Of a stretch of 64,000 bases of DNA, positions 20,957 to 31,007 are shown piece after piece. A program made the translations under genes and the position numbers. Location: NCBI GenBank assembly GCA_011799875.1, contig CM022303.1, forward strand, positions 551,092,793 through 551,156,792, given 5' to 3'. The stretch's first letter is position 1. Each line of letters starts with the position of its first letter. The notes under the pieces are model-generated. The model had not been told where the DNA came from and did not search any database. It saw only the letters and a list, made by a program, of their open reading frames with translations. Source of the DNA: Thinopyrum elongatum. Taxonomy: Eukaryota; Streptophyta; Magnoliopsida; Poales; Poaceae.

Positions 20957-21440
20957 GTCAGTGATGGTTATTAGGTTCACGTTCACCTCAACATCCTTCC
21001 TAGGAGCAATCTTCTTACCAGCGGCCAGTGGGTCTGTTTGGACAGACATTGAGGCGTCCTCACCGTGGAGCCCCAAGATCTCCAGAGCCTTGCTCCAGAA
21101 TCCACAGAGGTAACTGTAGAAACAAAGAAACTCTACATCAGATGGCATGGCCGGAAAATAATAACAGATACTTACCGATGAACAACAGGATGAGGAGGAA
21201 GATGTAGAGAGCGGGGCCGGCGTCGGAGGAGACGAAGAACTCAGTTACAGCCGGAACCTTGACGACGAATCCCGGGACAGCGGTGGTCATGGCGACCTGC
21301 AGGGACAGGATAACGTAGATCTTGCGGACGAGCCCCCGCCGCAGGTCCGGGTCCTCCACCCCGCTTGGCCGAGCCACCGATCTCGAGGTCCGGCACCTTC
21401 TTAACCAAACAACACGCTTCGATCTCTAGGCATCTAGGGT
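20957..21440 (-). pseudogene. LIFEGUARD/BI-1-like first exon joined to an unrelated exon
   Basis: On the minus strand, 21377 down to about 21173 encodes VEDPDLRRGLVRKIYVILSL and, further on, VPAVTEFFVSSDAGPALYIF. This is the N-terminal exon of plant LIFEGUARD (BI-1-like, TMBIM) membrane proteins, including the start of the first membrane helix. It ends at a good donor (TTCATCG|GTAAGT). About 50 bases later, after TTTCTACAG, a different exon follows (SKALEILGLHGEDASMSVQT, PRKDVEVNVNLITITD, stop near 20954). This is not the family's next exon, and the remaining membrane helices are absent. Upstream, DLEIGGSAK is in another frame, so there is also a frameshift. The result looks like a shuffled gene fragment. 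Confidence 0.6.
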
Positions 21441-21534
21441 TTTGGTCAGGGAAAACCAAGATTCGCCGGCGCCGGCGTCCTCACCAGGCATAGACAAGAA
21501 ATTGGGGAGGGTCGTCTCCAGAGGTAAATCCTTT

Positions 21535-22415
21535 TTTTTTTTTAGAAAAGCACTCGTACTCATTCCATAACATGCAGAACCAGTACATATACGAGTACAT
21601 ATACGCGCAGAACAGCACGAACACGACCAGGACAGCTGTCCCACCGTATCACACAGAACACCCTGAAAGAAACAGAAATCATAACATAGACCCTGGACGC
21701 CTGTTCATCTTCCAAATCTACTATGCCACAGCAAGCTTCGCCACCGCCGGAGCCAGGCAGAACCACCGGACACGGATCCAAGGGCTTCGGGAGCACCATC
21801 GCTACACACGAGCTTTGTGAGCCGCATATGAGTCCCGCCCCACCGGGCAGGAACTGAGATTGGGTTCCAGGCCATCGGCCGGGGCACCACCCCATGCTCC
21901 CGTGACCCTGAAGCTGCCACAACCTCCGACGATCGCCGGAGAAAAGAAACAGCTCCAGCCACCATGCCCTCCACTGACCTGCAACTATCCAACCGGCAAA
22001 ACGCGTCGCCGCCACCACCGCAACAAGCCGAAGCGACGGACGACCCACAACTCCTATACAGGAGGGCCGAAGACCACATCCACAGCACCCCCGCCTCCCT
22101 GGTCCACCACCGCTGACGGAGCCACCGGCGGAAGCACGAGGAGAAGACCGGAGGAAGCACCTTATTTCACACCGCAGCGACGCCCTCGCCACGCCACCAC
22201 CAGCGGGAGACCCACCCCTAACTCCTACACACCCTAACCTCCTCCTCCGCGCGGAGATCCAGGCTCCCCTACCCCTCACGGCGCCATCCCGGCCGCCGGA
22301 GACGAGGGGAGCGGCGGATCTGCCGCCGGAGATCACCCCCTCTCGCGTTGCCTTCTCAGTCGCCTTTTACTGTTCGAGAGAAGAGAGGAGAAGGACCGAG
22401 AGAGTCGTCTGCCTC
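21535..22415 (-). mobile_element. 881-bp poly(A) retroposon
   Basis: Both sides carry the 19-bp direct repeat CTCCAGAGGTAAATCCTTT (21516-21534 and 22416-22434). The left end is a T-run, that is a poly(A) tail on the minus strand, so this is a target-primed retroposon. Its body is GC-rich at the 5' end and ends AATGAGTACGAGTGCTTTTC before the A-run. A 258-codon frame is open on the minus strand but shows no reverse transcriptase, endonuclease or other domain. It may be a non-autonomous LINE derivative or a retrocopy of a non-coding RNA. Confidence 0.75.
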
Positions 22416-22434
22416 CTCCAGAGGTAAATCCTTT

Positions 22435-22965
22435 ACCGACGGTCCAGCATGTTAACTGCGGCCCTATTCAATGCTATCGTAACATACGGGTATGCATCAG
22501 CTTCGGCAGAATACAACACTTTCCGGTGCTCGCACTAAAAACATTTAATGTGCTCATCGCCTGCCCGATCTAGTTGTTGGACGGTCCAGATAATAAGACT
22601 ATATTGTAGTATGACCCATATCGCTACTTCCTAAATAAAGGCCATAACAATCTATTGATTATACGCTATTGTGCTATACGGAAATCCATAGGCCAGCACC
22701 CATGGTTTTTATTTTCTTGGCTTGCTACTGGCATAGACCTAGCTGTGTTGAGAAGAGATTAAGAATAGTCTTTGAGGAGAGATTACCAGATTTTAGCCTG
22801 TTCAATGGATATCGATGGGACCTTGTAAAACATCTTACCCAGTACAAAGATATGAGCTTGTAATATGCAGATGATGAATCCCGAGGATTCTCCAAGCGGC
22901 TGACACGTAGATCTAGGCACGCACTGCAACATCATATCTTCTTGCGGGTTGCTGTGGACCTGCAA
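22435..22965. other. Intergenic, no gene seen
   Basis: No frame or repeat end is recognised. GACGGTCCAG occurs twice (about 22438 and 22580). Confidence 0.4.
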
Positions 22966-22967
22966 GC

Positions 22968-23200
22968 ATTTTTTTTTTTTTTGAGGAAAGGCCATCAGGA
23001 CTAATTTTATTAAAATTAAATAATGTTTACATCGTCTACGAGCTTACTGACAATAAAGTCAGGGGGCTCGTCCAACATTCCTAGAGGGCTTAGAATCTTA
23101 AAAGATATGACACGGGGAAGTAAAAAAAATGAAAATTCCAGTAAAAGTTTAAAAAAAATTGTTTAAATCCTCCATTCAACATTTGGCAGAACTTCTGAAT
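22968..23200 (-). mobile_element. LINE-like 3' end (poly(A) on minus strand)
   Basis: A run of T at about 22969-22982 is followed by GAGGAAAGGCCATCAGGACT. On the minus strand this reads AGTCCTGATGGCCTTTCCTC followed by a poly(A) tail, a typical grass LINE 3' terminus. No coding region is left, and the 5' limit and target duplication were not found. The stretch to 23480 shows nothing else. Confidence 0.5.
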
Positions 23201-23710
23201 AAATAAAGAAATTGAACCCTCATCAACGAACCAGCAAGCCGGCTAGGAAAAGGTTTAAGACCTAGACCATGAAACTAATAAAACTTGTCAACACAATCCA
23301 AATTCATACAAACCAAACTCTCTAGCGGAAACCAACAAAAAACATTTTAAAACTTTAGGTTAAACCCATTTGCTCCAACCGAACCAAGCCATCAATTTGA
23401 AGTAGACATCAACACATGACCAAGCAGCAAAGTGCTCTTGACGCAAATTAATCCCCTGCAACAAGCAGTTGTTGACATAGATTAGAGCAACTCCAACATG
23501 CCAACTCAAACCGTCCACGCGTGCCCGTTTGCGTCCAAACGGGCGAAACACTAGCCCAACGCAATAACTAAACCGAAAAGTCGTCCGCTTGTTGTCCATT
23601 TAGACGCATTTGCGCTCGATTTGCGTCTACACTGACACGAGACGGACGCGCCACGCGTCCGCTCGGTGTCCGCCGCACAACTACCCCATGCTGCCATAGT
23701 CAATGTGTCC

Positions 23711-25478
23711 TGAAGGAAATATGCCCTAGAGGCAATAATAAAGTTGTTATTTTACATTTCCTTATTCATGATAAAGGTTTATTATTCATGCTAGAATTGT
23801 ATTGATCGGAAACCTAAATACATGCGTGAATACATAAACAAACACCGTGTCCCTAGTGAGCCTCTACTTGACTAGCTCGTTGATCAAAGATGGTTATGGT
23901 TTCCTAACCATGGACATGAGTTGTCATTTGATAACGGGATCACATCATTAGGAGAATGATGTGATGGACAAGACTCATCCGTTAGCTTAGCATAATGATC
24001 GTTCAGTTTTATTGCTATTGCTTTCTTCATGTCAAATACATATTCCTTCGACTATGAGATTATGCAACTCCCGGATACCGGAGGAATGCCTTGTGTGCTA
24101 TCAAACGTCACAACGTAACTGGGTGATTATAAAGATGCTCTACAGGTATCTTCGAAGGTGTTTGTTGAGTTGGCATAGATCGAGATTAGGATTTGTCACT
24201 CCGAGTTTCGGAGAGGTATCTATGGACCCTCTCGGTAATACACATCATAAGCTTGCAAGCAAACGACTAAGGAGTTGGTCACGAGGTGATGTATTACGGA
24301 ACGAGTAAAGAGACTTGCCAGTAACGAGATTGAACTAGGTATGAAGATACCGACGATCGAATCTCGGGCAAGTAACATACCGATGGACAAAGGGAATTAC
24401 GTATGTTGTCATAACGGTTCGACCGATAAAGATCTTCGTAGAATATGTAGGAGCCAATATGAGCACCCAGGTTCCGCTATTGGTTATTGACCGGAGAGGT
24501 GTCTCGGTCATGTCTACATAGTTCTCGAACCCGTAGGGTCCGCACGCTTAATGTTCGTTGACGATATAGTATTATATGAGTTATGTGATTTGGTGACCGA
24601 ATGTTGTTCGGAGTCCCGGATGAGATCACGGACATGACGAGGAGTCTCGAAATGGTCGAGAGATAAAAATTGATATATAGGACGATGGTATTCGGACACC
24701 GGAAGTGTTTCGGTGGTCATCGGGTACTTATCGGGTCACCGGAAGGGGTTCCGGGCACCCCCGGCAAAAGATATGGGCCTTATGGGCCAAGAGGGGAAAC
24801 ACACCAACCACAAGGGGCTTGTGCGCCCCCCATATGGGCCGGCCAAGGTGGAGAAGGAAAGGAGAAGGAGGAAAGGAAAGAAAGGGAATATGATTCCCCC
24901 TTCCTTCCTCCTCCCCCCCCCCCCCCCTCTTTCCTTCCCCCTCCGACAAATAAGGAAGGGGGGCGCGCCACTTGGGAGGACCCCAAGTAGGATTCGGCCT
25001 ACTTGGGGCGCCCTCCTGGCTACTCCCTCCTCCCCTCCACCTATATATATGTGGGAGGGGGGCGCCTAGCACACCCAGACAATTGTTTAGCCGTGTGCGG
25101 CGTCCCCCTCCACCGTTTACACCCCCGGTCATATTTTCGGAGTGCTTAGGTGAAGCCCGCGGAGATCACTTCACCATCACCGTCACCACGCCGTCGTGCT
25201 GACGGAACTCATCTACTACCTCGACGTCTTGCTGGATCAAGAAGGCGAGGAACGTCACCGAGCTGAACGTGTGCAGAACGCGGATGTGCCGTACGTTCGG
25301 TACTTGATCGGTTGGAGCGCGAAGAAGTTCGACTACATCAACCGCGTTGTTAAACGCTTCCGCTTACGGTCTACGAGGGTACGTAGACACACTCTCCCCC
25401 TCGTTGTTATGCATCTCCATGGATAAATCATTGCGTGTGCATAGAAATTTTTTTGTTTTCATGCAACGATTCCCAACA
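23711..25478 (+). repeat. Solo LTR of an Angela/WIS/BARE-type copia element (1768 bp)
   Basis: It starts TGAAGGAAATATGCCCTAGA and ends ACGATTCCCAACA. It is flanked by the exact duplication TGTCC (23706-23710 and 25479-25483), with no internal region on either side. This is the product of LTR-LTR recombination. A TATA stretch (CTATATATAT, 25041-25050) and a C-run (24906-24926) lie inside. The same family, inverted, is at 62211-63923. Confidence 0.92.
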
Positions 25479-25635
25479 TGTCCACCTAACCCGAACCCGC
25501 ATGACAGCGTCTAAAAGCCTCCGGCGTGCTCGTCCTTTTTAATGCAAGCGGGGGTGGGGGGCTCATCCACTTCTCCTCCCCGTCCACATCTGGCCACGCT
25601 CGCTTCCCTCGCCGCTGAAAGCGCAAACGCTAGCC

Positions 25636-26682
25636 ATGGGTATCTTTGGCAAGAGCAAGGGCAAGCACGACACAAGCGCCAGCTCGTCCAGCGCGCCGCC
25701 TCCACCTCCTCCGTCGCCTCCACCGTCAGCCTATGACATGATGGATCCGCGTGTCGCTAATGGACGCCGGCCACGGGACCGGCTATACATCCTGGTGCAC
25801 CAAGCGCGCTGGCACTGGCATTACCGCCAGCCGCTGTCGTGGCTGGATGTTAACCTACCGCACGGCTGACACCTTGACCCGCCCCGCATCCCGGTGTCGG
25901 CGGTGTCGCGGTCAGCACAGGCGAACACGGATGAGGTGCGCAAGCGCCGTGCCCTTCTGACGCCGGAGCAGCGGTGCGACCCTGCCTACGCGCCAGACTC
26001 CCCCAACCGGGAGGCCTGGTTCGCCACGGAGCACGACATGGCCTGTCGTGGCAGCATGCAGCTCAACCCTGGGTTCATGGCGCCACCCCCGGAGGCGGCG
26101 CCGGAGGAGGAGGAGGCCTACCAGGCCGCATTGGAGGCGGCGCTTCAGCGCGCCCTGGAGGAGAGCTAGAGCGAGGAGGACACATGCCAGGACGCCTTGG
26201 AGGAGGCCCTCGCACTGTCGGCGGCAGGAGAATGCGCCTACGCCCCGTCGCTGCCCGAGCACACACTCATGCCCACGCCCACGCCCCCGACGAAGTCGGA
26301 GTCGGAGATGTACGCGTGGACCGGCATCCTCTGCGATTGGGTGAGCGTGCCACCCATCGCGCTGGGCGCCACGCCGGGGCAAGAGGAGGCCTACCTGGAG
26401 CACTGGCAACAGCTTCACCTGTCAAAGGAGCGTGCCGACGACGAGCTCCAGATGCAGGCCGCGCGCGAGGAGGAGGAGCGTTGTGCCCGCTAGGCACGGA
26501 GGAGGAGGAAGAGCGCCGGGAGCAGGGGGAGGAGGAGCGCGCGCCATGCAGCAATGCCGCCGGCAGAGCAGACGCCGGAGGAGTCGGCGCGGGTGACGTG
26601 TGAGACCGCATTCCCGTGGGCTGGGTCGCCGCCAGCCTTCGTCGACCTCACCGGCAACAACGGTAACGATGGTGACGCCTAG
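25636..26682 (+). pseudogene. Repetitive grass ORF of unknown function, three in-frame stops
   Basis: An ATG at 25636 opens MGIFGKSKGK, then a Pro-rich run (about residues 22-36). The same frame carries on through TGA (25867-25869), TAG (26167-26169) and TAG (26491-26493) to a final TAG at 26680-26682, without any frameshift. Recognisable pieces are LTPEQRCDPAYAPDSPN, PEEEEAYQAALEAALQRALE, WVSVPPIALGATPGQEEAY and, at the end, FPWAGSPPAFVDLTG. I recall this ORF type as abundant in wheat repeats; no function is known to me. The solo LTR lies just upstream, so its original promoter has been displaced. Confidence 0.6.
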
Positions 26683-26900
26683 GGTAGTGTGCTGGGTGGC
26701 TGGGAGGCATGTTTATTTAGTTTTTAAATATTTTTATTAATGTTGAAGTGGACTTTGATCGACGGTTGACCGACCATTTAATATTTAATTATTTTTAATT
26801 CAGAGGCATATTATCAAAATTGTATTTTTTTTTAGACGGACGCGGAAAAAATGAGTCTGCCATCATTGGACGACCCGGCCGACCCAAATAAAAAGCGGAC

Positions 26901-27091
26901 AATCCAGTCCAGAAAACCAGCTTACCTTTCGCTTTTACTAATACGCTGCTATGTATATTTATTACTGGCTAGAAAAGCAGAATGTTGCAGGGGGTACTAC
27001 ACACGCTCGACCCTTCCTCTCTCTGGCGGGGTCCACCATTTGACCAAAGTCCACGATCAACCAGAGAGCTTTATTTCATGGGAGCTTAGTA
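26901..27091. other. Short spacer, no gene
   Basis: The DNA lies between the old repeat and the next Stowaway MITE. Nothing is recognised. Confidence 0.4.
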
Positions 27092-27306
27092 CTCCCTCCG
27101 TCACGGTTTATAGGACGTGCACGTAGTTCTAGGTCATCCATTTGACTAACTAAATATGAGTTATATGTCACAAAAAGTATATCATTGAATTCTTAAGCGG
27201 ATGTAATTTCTAAACATATATTTTTCATCACATATAATACATATATAGCTAGTTAAATTCTCAACCTAGAACGACGTGCATGCTCTTTAAACCGAGGCGG
27301 AGGAAG
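27092..27306. mobile_element. Stowaway-type MITE (215 bp)
   Basis: The left end is CTCCCTCCGTCACGGTTTAT. The right end is the imperfect inverted TTTAAACCGAGGCGGAGGAAG. TA duplications are at 27090-27091 and 27307-27308. Confidence 0.85.
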
Positions 27307-27429
27307 TAATTGTAGAGATTTACAATGCACTAATGCTTGTTGCATGGTAGACAGAGACTCGTGCCTAGGTTTGGCGGGTGTTAGTAGACTAAGATAACAA
27401 ATCCATGACTACAATAATTTTTATTTTCA

Positions 27430-27943
27430 TTTTGAATCTTCGGTGTAATTGCATGCGCGCAGTAAAATGCGAAAAATAAGTACGTATGCGCGCAGCAAAA
27501 ATGTGTTTGGATCTTCGGTGTAACTGCATGCGCGCTGACGCGGTTACGCGGTTGCTCATCTGAAGACAGTCGACATCAAATAAGTACGTATGCAGTAGCC
27601 AGTAGCACGAGGAGATGAATCGGTTGAGCTCAAGGACACGCAACCTAGCTGCTTGCTTCATGCTAAACAGACTTTATTCATGAACGTTCATGAATGGCCA
27701 TGTACATAAAGCATAATAAAAGCGTGAATGACTCATTTGTTGGTCCTATAAATTGAGATGGTGTCCAGCCTAAGTCCAGAATAAGCTTTACCCATGTAGT
27801 AGTCATACAAGAAATGACACGCTTTATCCGTGTCATCTATGAGTTTGGATTTCTCGCAGAAAAAAAACATATAAATTAAGTAGGATATTAGAGGACAACT
27901 GATATGTAACACACTGTCCACTCGTACAACCTTGAATGTACGA
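27430..27943 (+). repeat. Dispersed repeat, copy interrupted by the hAT element
   Basis: This block is the inverted relative of 15417-15800. It starts with an internal duplication: (G/T)AATCTTCGGTGTAA-CTGCATGCGCGC occurs at about 27434 and 27510. It contains CCTATAAATTGAG at about 27746. It continues beyond the hAT element at 29924 (TTATTGTTGGCATGAGTG). A third partial relative lies at about 30296-30375 (AGTAGCACGAGG...GGACA). Confidence 0.6.
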
Positions 27944-27951
27944 CTCTTGTC

Positions 27952-29915
27952 CAACGGCGGAGACAGCAGGGGACCAGCAAGGGCCAAGGCCCGGGCCAAC
28001 ATGCCAAAAAGAAATTTAGAGTAGCGGTTTTTTGTTTCAGAAGCTGTGTGTTATGCTGTTCTGGGCCTTCTGGCCCATCCTAACCGATGAGCAACAACAA
28101 AAGTGGCACAAGGAATCCTGTAGGCTTGATTTTTCCCTATTGTTATTCTATCCCAAAAGCTAATCCCAAACACAAAGAGGCAAAGCCATCCCCGGCTCCC
28201 AGCCACACGTGATTCCTCTTCCCACCTTTCCCTTTCCTTGGTCCCCTGCGGTCCAGCCTTTGCTCTGCTCATCCATGGAGACAAACCACTAGCCCCCAAA
28301 TCTCCTAAATCTTTCTAGTTGCTCTCTCCTGTAGCGTAGCTGCTGCAGCGCCGCCGGCCGGCTGGACGGCTCATCTTTCTTCAAGCCGCTGCAAGCACAC
28401 AAGAAGAGGTATATATTCTTGATTTGAGATCCCTCTTTCTCTGTCCCACAGATCTGAAATTTGTTCTATAATTTTTGTTTGGCTTTTCAATTCTCTAAAT
28501 TGGATAGTCTGATAGTGGTCTGTGTTCAATTTTTCTAGCGTAATCGGTTGTCTCCATGGCCAAAAATAAAAGAAAGCTTGCAACACTGCATTCTTTTTTT
28601 GAGAAGAAAGGAAGAACTGATGTTCCAGAACAGATTAATTTGGTTGATGCCCCTCCCTTGGTAGATGAAGAAGAACAAGTAGATGAACAAGAACAAATAG
28701 AAGAAACTCCAATATCAACAACATCACCTCAAGTTATGAGAGGGAGAGGCAATGATGATTCTGCTCTTTTGGTGGTAGAAAGAGAACCAGGTCTGCGGTG
28801 CCAAATTTCAGATTATCCTCCTAACTATCAAGAAAAAGCTCGAATGGCATATATAAAGCATGGGGCATATCATTTTAAAATGGATGAGTATCATTGGTTT
28901 AAGAGCTTCCCTTGGTTAGAATATTCACCGGATAAAGATGCAGTCTACTGTTTTCCATGCTTTTTATTTTGTAAGAAGCCACACGGAAAGAAAGAATTTG
29001 ATGTGTTTACAGTGAAAGGATTCAAAAAATGGAAGAGAGTTGATGACGAAGAGAGATGTGCATTTTCATGGTTGTTGTTGATCAGCAAGCACAAGAGCTG
29101 AATTGCAGATTCAACAAACAAGCAACAGAGCTTCTCATCCCGTGTACTTCCTTGGACCCAAAGGATTCATTCCGTTCATTTAACATTGATAATATATGTT
29201 CTCAGGCTTCAAAGTTCTATCCTGCTGATTTTAAAGAACAAGAAATGAATAATCTCAGATGTCAGTTACGACATTATGAGAATGTTGTACCCACAAGCCC
29301 AAAGTTTCAGAATTTGACAACTATATCAGAACTTTGTCAACAACTTGCATCTTGTGGAAAATCAGATGAATATTACTTAATTGATAGGTATCTAATGTCC
29401 TCTGCTACTATATTGGTTGATTTATTTATTGCTAAAATTACTAACTACTTAATGAACAGACTCATTCGGCTTGTTCTTACTTTACCGGTTTCAACGGCAA
29501 CGACAGAACGTGCATTTTCTGCCATGAAACTTGTGAAGACAAGGCTTCGGAATAAAATGGAAGATGGATTTCTAAGGGACTGCTTGCTAATTTATATTGA
29601 AAAGGAGATTGCTGTTGGAATATCAACAGATGCAATTATAGATGAGTTCGACGAACCAACACGTCGAGTGGCATTTAGTTGAAGGCCTGAAGCAAGTTAG
29701 TTTCTCTATCTTTCTATTGTCTAGATTTTTCTTTTGTGTGATGTACAATTCAAAAATTGCATATCCTCTTGTTATCGACGGTGAATGGTGGTGTAATTAA
29801 TGAAAAATATTTTGCTATTACATCTGTTTCACGATTTTTTTGGTAAAATATTTGTACGAAAGTGTTGTCCCCTTCAGTCGGCCCGTGTTATACATTTTTC
29901 CTGACTCCGCCACTG
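27952..29915 (+). mobile_element. Internally deleted hAT transposon (1964 bp)
   Basis: The 8-bp duplication CTCTTGTC flanks it exactly (27944-27951 and 29916-29923). Its ends are imperfect inverted repeats, CAACGGCGGAGAC and, at the right, GACTCCGCCACTG read inverted as CAGTGGCGGAGTC. It holds the two ends of a hAT transposase but no middle. Length, 8-bp duplication and the C-terminal dimerisation domain together identify the superfamily. Confidence 0.92.
28556..29682 (+). pseudogene. hAT transposase remnant (TTF zinc finger plus hAT dimerisation domain)
   Basis: The ATG at 28556 starts MAKNKRKLATLHSFFEKKG, typical of the DUF4371/'zinc finger MYM-type 1-like' hAT group. A TTF-type finger follows (FPWLEYSPDKDAVYCFPC, about residues 118-135). 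After ERCAF near 29064 the family's catalytic middle is missing, and the frame shifts into the C-terminal part (LDPKDSFRSFNIDN, then LTLPVSTATTERAFSAMKLV, stop 29680-29682). Within it, 29388-29458 looks like a retained intron (GATAG|GTATCT ... AATGAACAG|ACTC). The protein could not catalyse transposition; the element could move only with transposase supplied from elsewhere. Confidence 0.88.
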
Positions 29916-29923
29916 CTCTTGTC

Positions 29924-31007
29924 GAGTTATTGTTGGCATGAGTGCATCGTCGATGAAGTGTGTGGCATGCAGCGGCAAGAGAACTTGCTATCGCCGAGCC
30001 AAGAAGCCAACGAGAAGGTGGCGCCCCGTGGGTCTTGCGCGATCGGCAGACGTGGTAGTGGACGAACACCTCGCGGGAGCAATGGGAATTCCTTTATTGC
30101 ATTGGTTGCAGCAAGCAGATTAAGTTCTGTTGGCCAAATAAGTGTATTAATAATAACTTTTTTCATGTAATTAGCGCAGACTCAATCTGCCCGTTTTCAT
30201 GTGTTCTGCTGGTCGGTGTAACCAGGTAACTGCTGGCGGTTGCAGTCACCGGCTCACGCGCTGGCGCCGCTCGTCAGAAGCCGACCTACTGCATCAAGAG
30301 CCCGGTCCGCACGTACGCAGCAGGCAGGGCAGTAGTAGCACGAGGAAGGGGAATCAATCGAGCTCGAGGACATGTACACACACCTAATAAAGTTTCCCCA
30401 CCCTTCCAACTCACTCGCTCGCTCCACACACAACATTTCAAGAAGAAGAAACACCCAGCACCAATATTTTCGATTGACTGTGCATGCGCAAAACTGTAAA
30501 TTCTGAACTTTCAGAACGGTCGGACCGAACAGCAAGGCAAACAAACCGAGTGGTGGAGCGGCAGTCGTACCACTGTGCGAGACGTGATGCTTCGGGGCGC
30601 GCGGCGTGGAGTGTGTCATGTCCGGCTCGGGTCCTCGAAAGGGCAAGCCGCCGCGCGCGGGGTCTGCTGCCAAGCCATGCCCGCAAATCCCAACAAAGCG
30701 AGGGCAGAAAGGGCGTGGCGAAAGCAGGCCCCCTGTTCCCCTCCTCCCCCCATGTCCCACAGCCATGCCTGCCCTCCTCATCTTTGACCCCCGCGCCACC
30801 ACGGTCCAAGCCGAGGCGAACAAAAGACTGCCCACTCCGACCAGGAGCCCAAGAACAAGCAACGCGCACGCCGCCACCAAACCAACACACATAACAGAGC
30901 ACAAGCCCCCACCCGCCTCCGTCCAACCAGCCGCCAGCACTCGAACACTTCCGTCCAGTAGCGGCGCTGGCCGGCGAGCCCGTGGTCGCTACCAGACGGC
31001 AGGCGCC
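29924..31007 (+). other. Region upstream of the expansin gene
   Basis: It continues the dispersed repeat (29924 to about 30375) and then becomes GC-rich towards the expansin ATG, as expected of a grass promoter and leader. Short frames such as MSASSMKCVACSGKR (29938) have no recognised domain. No clear TATA box was pinned down. Confidence 0.4.

Larger units (their letters stand above)
23484..26900 (+). mobile_element. Old DNA-transposon-like repeat carrying a conserved degenerate ORF, split by a solo LTR
   Basis: The left part begins AGAGCAACTCCAACATGCC, a terminus seen on many wheat repeats that carry this type of ORF (recollection, not checked). The copia solo LTR interrupts it at 23706-25483, after which the body resumes and contains the 348-codon frame listed separately. 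The right part ends around GACCCGGCCGACCCAAA near 26880, where a clear inverted match to the left end is no longer visible. Both borders are therefore uncertain, and the superfamily is not assigned. Confidence 0.4.

Noticed and set aside
21560..22336. 258-residue ORF in the retroposon as a real gene
   Set aside because: Gly/Arg/Ser-rich composition with other frames open in parallel and no domain; kept only as an observation.
25912..26418. Minus-strand 168-residue ORF
   Set aside because: Antisense shadow of the degenerate plus-strand repeat ORF.
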